From contig NZ_SJOH01000003.1 of the NCBI RefSeq assembly GCF_004331285.1, positions 62,001 through 126,000 on the forward strand: 64,000 nucleotides of DNA, given 5' to 3'. The position numbers were made by a program, and so were the translations under genes. This DNA is from Acinetobacter sp. ANC 3781. Its GTDB lineage: Bacteria; Pseudomonadota; Gammaproteobacteria; Pseudomonadales; Moraxellaceae. Below, in pieces: positions 39,374 to 48,337 of this stretch; within the stretch, counting starts at the first letter, position 1, and each line of letters starts with the position of its first letter. The notes beneath the pieces were generated by a model. That model worked only from the letters and a program-made list of their open reading frames with translations, did no database searches and was not told the origin of the DNA.

Positions 39374-39970
39374 TCATTTTTTATTCAGCTCCCATTTATA
39401 GAGTTCAGCTATTAAATTGAATCTCAATCCGAGTTTTTTCGCCCTATTGCGATAAGGTTCCGCAAGTATTCTGAAAGTTTTTAGACTTTTAAATACAGGC
39501 TCAATGCCTGTTCTTCTTTTATTGATTTCCCGATTATAGTTTTTCAATTCAGAATCCAATTTACAGCACCTTTTGGCTTTTAAGGGCAACATAAGATTGG
39601 TATACAATTTATAGATCCTCTGATCACTTTTATCTGCAAAAGGAATCCGATTTAAATTTCGTTTGAATAACTCGAAATCATACACTGCACAGCGACGGAT
39701 AGATCAACTCAGAATATTCAGGGTTTTATAAAAATTATGGTCTGTACCTTAAAGGTATAGGTCTTTTTCTTGCTGTTCTAACTTTTCTTCTATTTTTTAG
39801 ACCTTTGTATGTCAATTTCTATAGCATTTACGATAATCGCCTTGTAGTCTATATCTTCATCTTCAGGTAAATGCTTCGGTAAACTAAACACCTTGGATTG
39901 AATCAGGCAACTTTCTACATGATCTCGTATTCTTGAGCCTGCGGGCGCTAAAATACCGCAACTGAATGTC
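39374..39970 (-). mobile_element. Degenerate IS5-like transposase remnant
   Basis: The 3' portion reads as a 103-residue fragment ending NLIAELYKWELNKK, with RRTGIEPVFKSLKTFRILAE, a transposase C-terminal DDE-domain pattern. Upstream on the same strand, separate frames between about 39710 and 39970 give VFSLPKHLPEDEDIDYKAII..AIEIDIQRSKK and then KKKTYTFKVQTII, which look like the middle of the same transposase broken by frameshifts and stops. The N-terminal part and one terminal repeat are missing. A possible left end, AGACCTCTTTCATAAAT, lies at about 39357. The IS family call is tentative. Confidence 0.7.
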
Positions 39971-40027
39971 CCTTAAGATTCAGTTTGTCTCATTGCCAAA
40001 GCTAAATAACAATTGATTCATTAAAAT

Positions 40028-40056
40028 AAAAAACAGCTGATCAAGCTGTTTTTTTT
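40028..40056 (-). terminator. Terminator after the tandem-GST gene
   Basis: AAAACAGCT and AGCTGTTTT pair around GATCA with a T-run on the minus strand, 15 bases past the gene. Confidence 0.88.
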
Positions 40057-40070
40057 ACAGTCCTGATCAT

Positions 40071-40847
40071 TTAGCTATATTGTTTTTTCAAATATTTAAC
40101 AATATCGGCTGACTCAAACATTTTCATGCCTGTATTCGGGTCAACTAAATAAGGAACCTGGATATCACGTCCCATAATTCCAACAATCTTCTCACGTTTG
40201 CCGCCGGTCAAGGGTTGATATTTCCCGGGTTTTAAACGCAACACAGCCGGCCCCATATCTTGCCAGCGTTCTTTAGGCACATTATGGAATATGAATGGAA
40301 GTTCCAGTTCAGTTAAAACACCACGTACAATGCGTGTAAATGGACTCGCTTCAAAACCCCATAATTCTAAAAGTTGGGTAGGCGCTTCACGATCAGTAAT
40401 TTTTTTATTTACCCACACTCCACGTGCACCATTAATAATTGTTCCCGCAAAGGCAGCTACAGGAATTTTGGGATATTTCGCAAATTTTTTCGGTGTTTTT
40501 CCAGTTCGACCATAATGCTTAAATAAATAATGGATGATATCTTGAGATTCATACATTTGCGTACCCGAGTTTTCATCAATAAAAAATGGAAATTGTTTTT
40601 TTCCACCTTTCTCTTTGACAATTTTTCGGTATTTCTGTCCACCTTTTGGACAAGGATAAACCTCATAATCCAGATTTAATAAGGTCATTACTTCACGTAC
40701 ACGACGGCAAAATGGCGAACCTTCAAACTCATAAAGTTTGAGTGGTTTTTCAGGCTGTTGAGGAAAGGCAGTGCCACTGACTCCGCGTCCACCTTCAGTC
40801 AAGGCTGAAGCTAAAGCCTGTACAACTTTTATTTGATGATTCACCAT
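40071..40847 (-). CDS. Protein with two tandem GST N-terminal (thioredoxin-like) domains
   Basis: The 258-residue protein repeats the glutathione S-transferase N-terminal fold. The first copy has YEFEGSPFCRRVREV (about residues 38-52) and ends near MYESQDIIHYLFKHY; the second has WGFEASPFTRIVRGV (about 163-177) and ends MFESADIVKYLKKQY. The first copy has a Cys in the active-site position, the second a Thr. No helical GST C-terminal domain is present. ATG 40847 is preceded by AAGGAT, better than an upstream in-frame ATG. It follows rraA by about 20 bases on the same strand, so the two are probably co-transcribed. Confidence 0.82.
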   Translation of the reverse strand: MVNHQIKVVQALASALTEGGRGVSGTAFPQQPEKPLKLYEFEGSPFCRRVREVMTLLNLDYEVYPCPKGGQKYRKIVKEKGGKKQFPFFIDENSGTQMYESQDIIHYLFKHYGRTGKTPKKFAKYPKIPVAAFAGTIINGARGVWVNKKITDREAPTQLLELWGFEASPFTRIVRGVLTELELPFIFHNVPKERWQDMGPAVLRLKPGKYQPLTGGKREKIVGIMGRDIQVPYLVDPNTGMKMFESADIVKYLKKQYS

Positions 40848-40868
40848 TTTATCCTTATGCAATTGTCG

Positions 40869-41381
40869 TTATAAATCGACTAATTCTTCTTGTGCAATTA
40901 AAATTCCATTGTTATCGGCATAGAGATAATCGCCAGAACTGATGCTTACCCCACCAAAATACAAAGTTAAATCTACCTCGCCAATGCCTTTGCGATTACT
41001 TTTTTGTGGAATTGCGGCCAATGCATGTACGCCCAGATCCAATTCAGCAATCGCATCTACATCACGTACACAGCCATAAATCACCACTCCATTCCAGTGA
41101 TTTTTAACTGCTGACTCTGCAATCATATCGCCCATCAAGGCACAGCGCATCGAAGCACCACCATCAACCACCAGCACTTTACCCGTACCATCAGTTGCAA
41201 GCAGTTCTTTTACCCGGGAATTATCTTCAAAACATTTAACAGTCACGACCTGACCAGCAAAACTTTTACGGGCACCATAGCTTTTAAAAAATTTACCATC
41301 CATAGATGGAGTGACTACTTGAATCTCTTTGTCTGGATTATCATCAAGTAAATCACAAGTTACGAATGCTACCTTAGACAC
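40869..41381 (-). CDS. rraA: RraA family protein
   Basis: The 170-residue protein belongs to the RraA/MenG-like family, which includes an RNase E inhibitor in E. coli and 4-hydroxy-4-methyl-2-oxoglutarate aldolases in other bacteria. Conserved blocks are VLVVDGGASMRCALMGDMIA (about 88-107), GVVIYGCVRDVDAIAELDLG and SSGDYLYADNNGILI. Which activity applies cannot be told from sequence alone. It lies 14 bases after the upstream reductase-like gene. Confidence 0.88.
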   Translation of the reverse strand: MSKVAFVTCDLLDDNPDKEIQVVTPSMDGKFFKSYGARKSFAGQVVTVKCFEDNSRVKELLATDGTGKVLVVDGGASMRCALMGDMIAESAVKNHWNGVVIYGCVRDVDAIAELDLGVHALAAIPQKSNRKGIGEVDLTLYFGGVSISSGDYLYADNNGILIAQEELVDL

Positions 41382-41395
41382 TTTTTATTTCCCCT

Positions 41396-42061
41396 TCATT
41401 TAGAATTTTGTATGCGTAAATTATCATAAATTTCAAATTTTTCAGTTTGTGTTTGCGCAGCCTCGATCATAGTATGAGCCACTTGCCCGGCTGTCACTGG
41501 CTTATATTTAAATGAATCAGGAACTAAATGCGAGAATTTCTGATAAAGCTTTTGACCCATATCTTCTAGGCTGCGTTGTTCTGGACGATCCCCTAACAAT
41601 AATGAAGGCCGCAATATTGACACATGTTCAAGATTCAAACTCCGGATATGCTTTTCAATTTCACCTTTGACTCTATTATAGAAAAAATTTGACTGAGCAT
41701 TTGCTCCCATCGCACTGATTAGCAAGTAGTGCGTATGAGTCGATTCAAATAAATCGGCAAAATGTGCATTTATTTCGTAATCGATATTATAAAAATTTTC
41801 TTTTGACCCTGCTTTTTTAAGCGTAGTACCTAAACAGCTGAACGCATGGCTATAGCCATTAACGTCTTCATCATTCAGCAAAAGAAAATCGTCTAGAATG
41901 AACTGTTGTACTTTTTCCAAGCTTTTGAGTGCTGAATCTTCACGGCGGACTACCGCAGTAATTTTCTCGCAACTTTCTATACGATTAAGTTGTTTCAGTA
42001 GCTCTCGACCTACTAAACCTGTTGCTCCAATTACAATCGCACTTTTAATTGATTTAGTCAT
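41396..42061 (-). CDS. NAD(P)-binding short-chain oxidoreductase-like protein
   Basis: The 221-residue protein has a Rossmann motif AIVIGATGLVGRELLKQLN (about 8-26) and a NAD(P)H-binding atypical SDR pattern (SCLGTTLKKAG, LLISAMGANAQSNFFYNRVK, SILRPSLLLGDR), as in HTATIP2/YbjT-like proteins. Substrate is unknown. It is the first gene of a probable three-gene operon with rraA and the tandem-GST gene. Confidence 0.82.
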   Translation of the reverse strand: MTKSIKSAIVIGATGLVGRELLKQLNRIESCEKITAVVRREDSALKSLEKVQQFILDDFLLLNDEDVNGYSHAFSCLGTTLKKAGSKENFYNIDYEINAHFADLFESTHTHYLLISAMGANAQSNFFYNRVKGEIEKHIRSLNLEHVSILRPSLLLGDRPEQRSLEDMGQKLYQKFSHLVPDSFKYKPVTAGQVAHTMIEAAQTQTEKFEIYDNLRIQNSK

Positions 42062-42140
42062 TTTTTAAGCAATCTCTATAGGTTATTACTAATCTAACGG
42101 TTTCTTTAGAATTTTTATGCATCTAAAATGTTGTCAAAGC

Positions 42141-42179
42141 AAGTCAAGACTTGACTTAACAACATAGTTTAATCACAAT
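42141..42179 (+). promoter_or_regulatory. Probable rpsT promoter with palindrome
   Basis: A TTGACT box (42151-42156) and CACAAT (42174-42179) are separated by 17 bases, about 100 bases upstream of rpsT. The -35 box lies inside a perfect palindrome AAGTCAAG-A-CTTGACTT (42141-42157). Confidence 0.5.
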
Positions 42180-42276
42180 ATGGCACTTGTTTACGGGCTG
42201 GTGATAATTCTTCTGATGAAGGTTTTCAGTTGCAATTTCAGCCCGCCCAGACCAATCTAATTCAAGGAGTGCACGA

Positions 42277-42543
42277 GTGGCAAACTCTGCTCAAGCTAAA
42301 AAACGTGCTCGTCAAAACGTTAAAGCACGCAAACACAACGCTAGCTTACGTTCTATGGTTCGTACTTATCTTAAACGTACAGTAGCTGCAATCGCTGCTG
42401 GTGATTATGCTGCTGCTTCAGAAGCATATAAAACTGCGGTTCCTGTAATTGACCGTATGGCTGATAAAGGCATCATCCATAAAAACAAAGCTGCTCGTCA
42501 TAAGAGCCGTTTGAATGCACAAGTTAAAGCTTTAGCTAACTAA
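42277..42543 (+). CDS. rpsT: 30S ribosomal protein S20
   Basis: The 88-residue, strongly basic protein is S20 ([20 protein letters not shown] near the N-terminus and [19 protein letters not shown] at the C-terminus), which binds 16S rRNA early in 30S assembly. It starts with GTG, preceded by CAAGGAGT, an arrangement known for rpsT in other bacteria where a weak start helps autoregulation. It is monocistronic with a strong terminator. Confidence 0.97.
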   Translation: MANSAQAKKRARQNVKARKHNASLRSMVRTYLKRTVAAIAAGDYAAASEAYKTAVPVIDRMADKGIIHKNKAARHKSRLNAQVKALAN

Positions 42544-42555
42544 GTTGTTGCATTG

Positions 42556-42582
42556 AAAAAAGCCCGTTAAGGGCTTTTTTTA
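42556..42582 (+). terminator. rpsT terminator
   Basis: AAAAAGCCC and GGGCTTTTTT pair around GTTAA, 13 bases after the rpsT stop. Confidence 0.93.
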
Positions 42583-42958
42583 CGTCTAAAATTCAATTAT
42601 TTATGATAAAAATAGAGTCGCTGAACTTTAGATAATAAAGATAAGATTGTAATGAATTGAAAAGCCTAGTAATTACGATGCTGTTTAATTATTTCATATA
42701 ATAAAAAATAGGATGAATAAATAATTCTCACCATAACTGTAAATTTAAGTTTATTCGTATTAATGTGCTTGGATATATTCTGTTTACTCAAAGTAATACA
42801 TGTTTATTTTCAGATCAACTCTTGTAGATAATTAGTTAATAATCAAATGAATTCTAAGAAAATTTTATAATATACAAGTTGTTTTAACAGCTTCACAATT
42901 ATCTTAAAGCATTAAATTGGCTGGAGACAAGCAATGTTAAATTAATTGGAGAAAAGTA
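42583..42958. other. AT-rich gap before the META lipoprotein gene
   Basis: About 375 bases without a gene or obvious RNA. Near its end an imperfect duplication repeats the ribosome-binding site and start: TTGGCTGGAGACAAGCAATG and TTGGAGAAAAGTAATG, 31 bases apart. The first copy leads into a three-codon frame (ATG TTA AAT TAA). Confidence 0.5.
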
Positions 42959-43402
42959 ATGTTAAGAAAAATTATTCTTGCTACCAGTGTAGTAACTTCT
43001 TTAACTGTGGTGGGTTGTAGTACATCCATGCCCAATCCCTCTACCGATCGAAATTTAGCTCAGTTGCAAAATAAAAATTGGGTGTTAACAGAAATCAATC
43101 AAGTTGCTTATAAAGCTGATCCGAGCCAGTCTGCTGTTCCCACCCTGATATTCGATAATAGTGAAGTAAGCGGTAACGATGGATGTAATCAATTCATGGG
43201 AGGTTATGCGGTTATGGGAACTCAGATTAAATTTGCAAATCTAAAATCAATAGAAAATAATGCCTGTTCAAGTGCAACTAATTTACCCCAAAAATTCTCA
43301 CAAGCCTTAAACCAGGTTGTAAGTTACGATGCCTCGAAGAATGAATTGAAGTTACTCGATAGTAACAATAGCGTGATCATCCAGTTTAAAAACCTTAAAT
43401 AA
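42959..43402 (+). CDS. META-domain lipoprotein (HslJ-like)
   Basis: The 147-residue protein has a lipoprotein signal peptide with lipobox VVGC near residues 17-20, then a META domain: WVLTEINQVAYKAD near the start, GNDGCNQFMGGYAV in the middle and an NNACSSAT segment. META-domain proteins such as HslJ are envelope proteins linked to stress or antibiotic tolerance; the exact role is unknown. A GGAG ribosome-binding site precedes the ATG, duplicated just upstream. Confidence 0.82.
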   Translation: MLRKIILATSVVTSLTVVGCSTSMPNPSTDRNLAQLQNKNWVLTEINQVAYKADPSQSAVPTLIFDNSEVSGNDGCNQFMGGYAVMGTQIKFANLKSIENNACSSATNLPQKFSQALNQVVSYDASKNELKLLDSNNSVIIQFKNLK

Positions 43403-43423
43403 ATTGCAAAATAGAGATAAAGT

Positions 43424-43450
43424 AGCCCTCAATTGAGGGCTTATTTTATT
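43424..43450 (+). terminator. META gene terminator
   Basis: The 18-base perfect palindrome AGCCCTCAATTGAGGGCT is followed by TATTTTATTT. Confidence 0.85.
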
Positions 43451-43472
43451 TAATTAACACTTTACAGTATTA

Positions 43473-46181
43473 CTATTTTGCTAAAATTTTTGATACTAAG
43501 GGTAAATTTTTACCATTCGATATTGCCAAAATTAGACTGTGACTTTGCGGAACAATACTCCATTTCTGGTTATTACCACCACCACAACCATATATCGTAA
43601 TTTCACCGCGCCCATCAGCACTTGGTGTACGCCCCCCACTCAAGTCTAAACAGCTTTTCCCTTGGCGCAGTTGTTGTGTATCACCATTTATAGCGACTTC
43701 CCACACTTGACTTTGCGAATCATTATTACATGATGTAAGTGTTCTAGAACTGGTTAAACATAAGTTTGGATATTGTTGACTATGAATTTTACCAATCGCA
43801 TCATGCACCCATAACGTCGATGCTTCACCTGTACAACCATTTTTCCCACTCATATAAACATTCAATATTCCAGTACCAAGCTTCTCGACTTTAAGACAGC
43901 TATTGCCCATTTTTGGCATGACTAACATGCTTGCATTGGCAAATGGAATATCATTCTTCAAGCCAAGACTATCAACAAATTTATGAAACACTTCCAAGGC
44001 TTCAGTCTTACCGTTACTGAGATCGTTATAATAAACATTTACCCAACGATTCAAACGGTAAATTTTAATTTGTTGCTGGGTATAACGCTCCATTTCAGTT
44101 TGAGCATCTGAAGATAACTCATCTTTAAAGCGATGATAAGAATCATAAAGCAGTCTAAATGTCGGTGATAAATTGACGATTTCCTTGCCCTTATTTTGCA
44201 CAAATGCTTGATCCAGTTCTGGCATCTCAACACGTTTTAAAGCGGAATAACCATCTTCCTGTCCAATACTCACATACGGTGACATAGCGTCAGTAGCCAC
44301 AGGAATATTGATACTGGAAAGTTTAAGCGCTTGCTCATTGGCTTTTTGACAATACAAATCAACCGCTTGAGGTTGTTCAGTTTGTGCTAAATTAATGTGA
44401 AACTTATTAGCATTCCCATTCATACGCTGCGGTGCTAGTGCAATATTTTGCACACCATTGGCCGACTGCACCTTTAACCAGCAACCCGCAGCTGTACCGC
44501 TCGTATTGGCTTGCGGCAAATCAAACACATTCCCCCAGTTACCACGTGCCGCAGGATAAATTAAACCCGACTGGTTAACGGGATCATATCCACCCACAAT
44601 GGTATATACAGGTACACTAAATAAACGCGGCTTTAGATAATTTCCATTCGCACTGTTATACCAAACATTATTCGCTTTCGTCGGTACTTTAGGTTGCGAT
44701 ACCTCCATCATTCGAGTTGTTGGATTCCACTTTTTATAACCTGTGGCAGAGTCTTCAGCCCAAATATCGCGATCAAACGCAGGCTGAATTTTTTGTTGTG
44801 TACTGTATCCAGTATAGTGGGTATAACGTGAAATAGAGCTGGCTGTTGCACCACCCGACATGGCATCCCAACCATATGCATACTTACCAAGGAAGTTTGG
44901 CACACCATTTGCACCATTGCCCAAATTGGTCGTGCCCCAATTTAAATTCCCGCGCATTTTATTTCTAAAGGCAATATAGCCCCAACCACTATCAGCATGA
45001 TGTGCGGCCCAGAACATATTTGTTCCCTCAGAACCTGGGTAATGCCCTAAACCATAATGATGGCCAATCTCATGACTAAATTCATTTCCAACTGAATCAT
45101 ATAAAGTCAGAATACCATTACCACCGCTTAACCCATGACTTTGTACTCCATTGCTATAATTACCGCTGGCATGATGAATAACAACACTTTGGGTTACTTG
45201 GGGTTGTTCCTGACTTTGCATAGATGAACTAGTTACACCCCAGTTTGCAAGATTAATGCCCACACTAAAAGTAGATTTAGCGGTATTTTCACGCATATCC
45301 CCATTATACACATCACCCGTGGTTGCACTCGCTGAGTTATAAATAGCTCCACTTGACACCATCACTTTGTCAAGTTTCATATCTTCATATTTACTGACAA
45401 TCATGCGTGCTGCTGGAATGGTCTGGAAATAATCTGTTCCTGCTTTCTCAGGTTCTAGCAACATGTAATGACCCGTTGACTTTGGTGGCTCAGTTAACAA
45501 ACCTAAGCGGATACTTTGAACTACCAACTCTCCCGGTGCTGCAAAATCAATGTCTTCTGAACGTAAATCACCATTTTTATTGTTTACAGGATCAACAATA
45601 CGAATAGATAAACCCGGACGAACCTCATTCCAGGTTAATGCTGTTGACCATGCACGTTTTGAAAATTGCACTCGTGGTCGATCATCTATATTTGATTGAT
45701 CTGACGACGCAAGCCGTGAAGGCTCATTCAAGTTGACTGTTCTAAGTAATCGATTATCCTGATAGATTTCAGCAGTCAACTGAGCTACCTTAATCATATC
45801 CTCGGTTGGAGTCACCAGTAAAAGAGCTTCCTTTTCACTGGTTAAGCGAGGTCTCTTTTTCGCTTCATTACCTTTTGGATCGACAACATGACTCTGTGCA
45901 AACTGAATCATTGCATTGAAATTACCTGACAAATCATTACGGATTAAACGTAGCTGACCATTTGATTCACAATCATTAAAACCAAGAACACTTGCATCAA
46001 CAACATCACTAGAGGGTTCAACATAATTATTATTAACAGGAAGTCGAAGGTTATAATTTTCACATGAATTATCAACCTCCTGAACTATATCTGTACTATC
46101 CCCATTACTACCGCCCCCACCACATGCCATAAGCATTACAGATAAGGTACATACAGTTAAATATTTAAATCGTAATTGCAT
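43473..46181 (-). CDS. M66-type zinc metalloprotease lipoprotein with lectin-like C-terminus
   Basis: This 902-residue protein resembles the StcE/TagA (peptidase M66) group of secreted zinc proteases, some of which cut mucins. It has a signal peptide with lipobox LMAC followed by Gly residues (MQLRFKYLTVCTLSVMLMAC), so surface or periplasmic anchoring is predicted. The metzincin zinc motif is HEIGHHYGLGH at about residues 370-380. The last 130 residues look like a ricin-type beta-trefoil carbohydrate-binding domain, with CLDLSGGRTPSADGRGE and YGCGGGNNQKWSI. ATG 46181 is chosen since the signal peptide starts there. Substrate and role in virulence or nutrition are unknown. Confidence 0.84.
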   Translation of the reverse strand: MQLRFKYLTVCTLSVMLMACGGGGSNGDSTDIVQEVDNSCENYNLRLPVNNNYVEPSSDVVDASVLGFNDCESNGQLRLIRNDLSGNFNAMIQFAQSHVVDPKGNEAKKRPRLTSEKEALLLVTPTEDMIKVAQLTAEIYQDNRLLRTVNLNEPSRLASSDQSNIDDRPRVQFSKRAWSTALTWNEVRPGLSIRIVDPVNNKNGDLRSEDIDFAAPGELVVQSIRLGLLTEPPKSTGHYMLLEPEKAGTDYFQTIPAARMIVSKYEDMKLDKVMVSSGAIYNSASATTGDVYNGDMRENTAKSTFSVGINLANWGVTSSSMQSQEQPQVTQSVVIHHASGNYSNGVQSHGLSGGNGILTLYDSVGNEFSHEIGHHYGLGHYPGSEGTNMFWAAHHADSGWGYIAFRNKMRGNLNWGTTNLGNGANGVPNFLGKYAYGWDAMSGGATASSISRYTHYTGYSTQQKIQPAFDRDIWAEDSATGYKKWNPTTRMMEVSQPKVPTKANNVWYNSANGNYLKPRLFSVPVYTIVGGYDPVNQSGLIYPAARGNWGNVFDLPQANTSGTAAGCWLKVQSANGVQNIALAPQRMNGNANKFHINLAQTEQPQAVDLYCQKANEQALKLSSINIPVATDAMSPYVSIGQEDGYSALKRVEMPELDQAFVQNKGKEIVNLSPTFRLLYDSYHRFKDELSSDAQTEMERYTQQQIKIYRLNRWVNVYYNDLSNGKTEALEVFHKFVDSLGLKNDIPFANASMLVMPKMGNSCLKVEKLGTGILNVYMSGKNGCTGEASTLWVHDAIGKIHSQQYPNLCLTSSRTLTSCNNDSQSQVWEVAINGDTQQLRQGKSCLDLSGGRTPSADGRGEITIYGCGGGNNQKWSIVPQSHSLILAISNGKNLPLVSKILAK

Positions 46182-46217
46182 CACATTTTCACCCCAATCG
46201 CACAATAGTTTCTCCAA

Positions 46218-46603
46218 AAAGAAAAACTATGTGACTATATTAAAATTATTTAAATCAATAACTTAAGGGAGTGAATAATATATTAAAATAATTAACCCCA
46301 CTATAAAAAAATATGTGAAGGATTATACTAAATAGTTGTATTTTCAAGGTTTATGCTTAGTTTTTTCAGCAAAATGTGAGTGCATTAGAACATTTACCTA
46401 TAAGTTATTTAAAGTTATGAATAATTCTTTTTTAAAAAATTAGTGGATATAACACCAACTTCAATTCAATGATTATTCGTCCAGCTCAAATTGTTAAAAT
46501 TGTGCAAGATAAAAGGGATTTATCATTTTTGAATAGAAAACCATATTGCTAGACTTTCAATGTGATTTAGGGATTTAAATTTTTATTCTCAAAATGAAAA
46601 CTT
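46218..46603. other. AT-rich gap upstream of the metalloprotease gene
   Basis: About 385 bases between the metalloprotease gene and the histidine phosphatase gene, both minus strand. I see no gene, RNA or convincing hairpin. The protease promoter should lie here. Confidence 0.4.
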
Positions 46604-47341
46604 TTATTTTTCTAATTTTTGAAATTCTCGAATTGAAAGTTCACTGACTTTCCCGCGCCAAATCCATTTAAGTTTTGATTCTAAAAACTCATCACCTTCA
46701 AACCAGACAAACAACCCTTCCATCATTTTCGGCCAGTCTTCCTGACTCACGGTATTACGCCCAGAAATCACTGCAATAATGGCTGCTAAAATCGTATCGT
46801 GACTGACTGCCAAACTTAAACCAAAATGATCTTGAGGATGGGTGTTATAAATCAGTTCCAGTACATCCACCACACCGGTAATCGGATGTTTCATTCCCGG
46901 TAAAGCATTATTGACAAAACTATTGATAAAACCCAAAGCACCTTGTTTTCTGAAATATGGGCCTGCCTGCTTAATATCCAGTACAAAACTTCCCGGCTCA
47001 ACCAACAAGCCTTGCTCAACAATTTCGATATAATGGGTGTTTTGTGCGAGCGTACTTGAATCAGCCCCTTGAATCATTAAAGCTGCTGTATCGACACAGC
47101 GTTGAATGGGGCTTGAAATACAGTGCTGAATACTTCGGTCTGTATTTTCAATTAAATATGTGCCCCATGCCTGTGCCAAATCACGACCTTGCGAGGTCAA
47201 CTGTAAATCGTAGCCAGCCAAACCCTGCCCAGCCACGACTTCACGAATAGAATGACGAGTAAATAAAGTCACAGGTGTCTTTGCATCAGGCAGTAAATCA
47301 ATTGCCTTGAGCATACTAGTAGGGAGTAGGTCTAACGCCAT
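46604..47341 (-). CDS. Histidine phosphatase family protein
   Basis: The 245-residue protein carries the phosphoglycerate-mutase-like RH motif in LFTRHSIREV (about 26-35), a second Arg in CISSPIQRCVDTA, and a distal histidine in LAVSHDTILAAII. It is probably a soluble phosphatase; substrate unknown. It lies 57 bases downstream of cysQ on the same strand, so the two may be co-transcribed. An alternative internal start (residue 10) is possible. Confidence 0.82.
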   Translation of the reverse strand: MALDLLPTSMLKAIDLLPDAKTPVTLFTRHSIREVVAGQGLAGYDLQLTSQGRDLAQAWGTYLIENTDRSIQHCISSPIQRCVDTAALMIQGADSSTLAQNTHYIEIVEQGLLVEPGSFVLDIKQAGPYFRKQGALGFINSFVNNALPGMKHPITGVVDVLELIYNTHPQDHFGLSLAVSHDTILAAIIAVISGRNTVSQEDWPKMMEGLFVWFEGDEFLESKLKWIWRGKVSELSIREFQKLEK

Positions 47342-47397
47342 GATGCAGCCAAAAATTAAACATGGTTCGGCACACTATAGCATGTTAAAACATCAGC

Positions 47398-48252
47398 TCA
47401 ATGGATGTTCGCCATAAGTCCTAGAGCTTGGAATGCTATTTTTTTCATTTCAATATTTTTAAATGCAATAAAGCCACCATTCAACAAACTACTGCGTTGA
47501 TTATATAAAAAAGATCTTCCTTTTAAATCAACCAAACCACCGCCAATACGCTCAATCAGACATTGACCTGCACTGGTGTCCCACTCGCTTGTCGGATGAA
47601 ACCGCGGGTAAATATCAACCTTTCCTTCAAGCATCATGCAAAACTTATAGGCACTGCCTGCTTTAAACTCTACAACATCAACTTGCTGTTTTAAGATATT
47701 CAAATATTCAGCATATTCGGACCGACCTTGACTACTTTGACTTAAACCCACTTGAATGACTGCAAATGGTTCATCTTCTGCATATTCCAGCCATTTTCCG
47801 GTTTGAATCTCAAATTTCAACGGTAAACCTTGCTTCGGACAAATATAGAGCGTTTGCTCGGCTGGAATTGCCAATATCGCGAAGACCGTATATGCACCTT
47901 CAACCAAACTTAGGTTAATGGTAAACTCAGGTCGTTTATGCAGGAATTCTTTGGTTCCATCCAGTGGGTCCAGCAACCAGAAGTTTTGCCATCGCTTACG
48001 CTCGGTATTGTCGCCTTCTTCTGACAATAAAGGGGTCTCAGGAAATTTTTTCTTTAATGCTAGGGTGATAAATTCATTGACCCGATAATCGGCTTGCGTT
48101 ACAGGCGAATTGTCACTTTTTTTCTCGACATCAAAATCCCCACCTGCACAATAGGCCTGATATTCCACTCGCAAAATTTCACATGCCTGTGTCACAATAG
48201 GTACAAGCTGTAAAATTAATGCATCTTGTGGTGCTGTTGTTATTTTGAACAT
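47398..48252 (-). CDS. cysQ: 3'(2'),5'-bisphosphate nucleotidase CysQ
   Basis: CysQ hydrolyses phosphoadenosine phosphate (PAP), a by-product of sulfate assimilation. The 284-residue protein of the inositol monophosphatase fold has the metal-binding motifs LLSEEGDN (about 74-81), LDPLDGTKEF (about 93-102) and SEWDTSAGQCLIE. It is the last bacterial gene before the prophage; its promoter region ends next to the prophage border. Confidence 0.93.
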   Translation of the reverse strand: MFKITTAPQDALILQLVPIVTQACEILRVEYQAYCAGGDFDVEKKSDNSPVTQADYRVNEFITLALKKKFPETPLLSEEGDNTERKRWQNFWLLDPLDGTKEFLHKRPEFTINLSLVEGAYTVFAILAIPAEQTLYICPKQGLPLKFEIQTGKWLEYAEDEPFAVIQVGLSQSSQGRSEYAEYLNILKQQVDVVEFKAGSAYKFCMMLEGKVDIYPRFHPTSEWDTSAGQCLIERIGGGLVDLKGRSFLYNQRSSLLNGGFIAFKNIEMKKIAFQALGLMANIH

Positions 48253-48265
48253 AGATTACCTATAT

Positions 48266-48337
48266 ATGCCGAATTATTCAGAAAAACCGACCATCATTTT
48301 TGATATGGGTGTACTAAAACATAAGTTATTATTTTAA
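48266..48337 (+). pseudogene. Possible 5' stub of a host gene cut by the prophage
   Basis: ATG 48266 opens a 23-codon frame (MPNYSEKPTIIFDMGVLKHK...) that runs into a stop. The start resembles the N-terminus of a host enzyme: KPTII is typical of NudE-type ADP-sugar pyrophosphatases, which neighbour cysQ in Pseudomonas, while IIFDMGVL resembles a HAD phosphatase. It may be the remnant of a divergent gene interrupted by integration. The evidence is weak: the frame is short and lacks a good ribosome-binding site. Confidence 0.25.

Noticed and set aside
42583..42958. A small RNA or riboswitch in the gap before the META gene
   Set aside because: The sequence is AT-rich with no stable stem or known motif; nothing supports a structured RNA.
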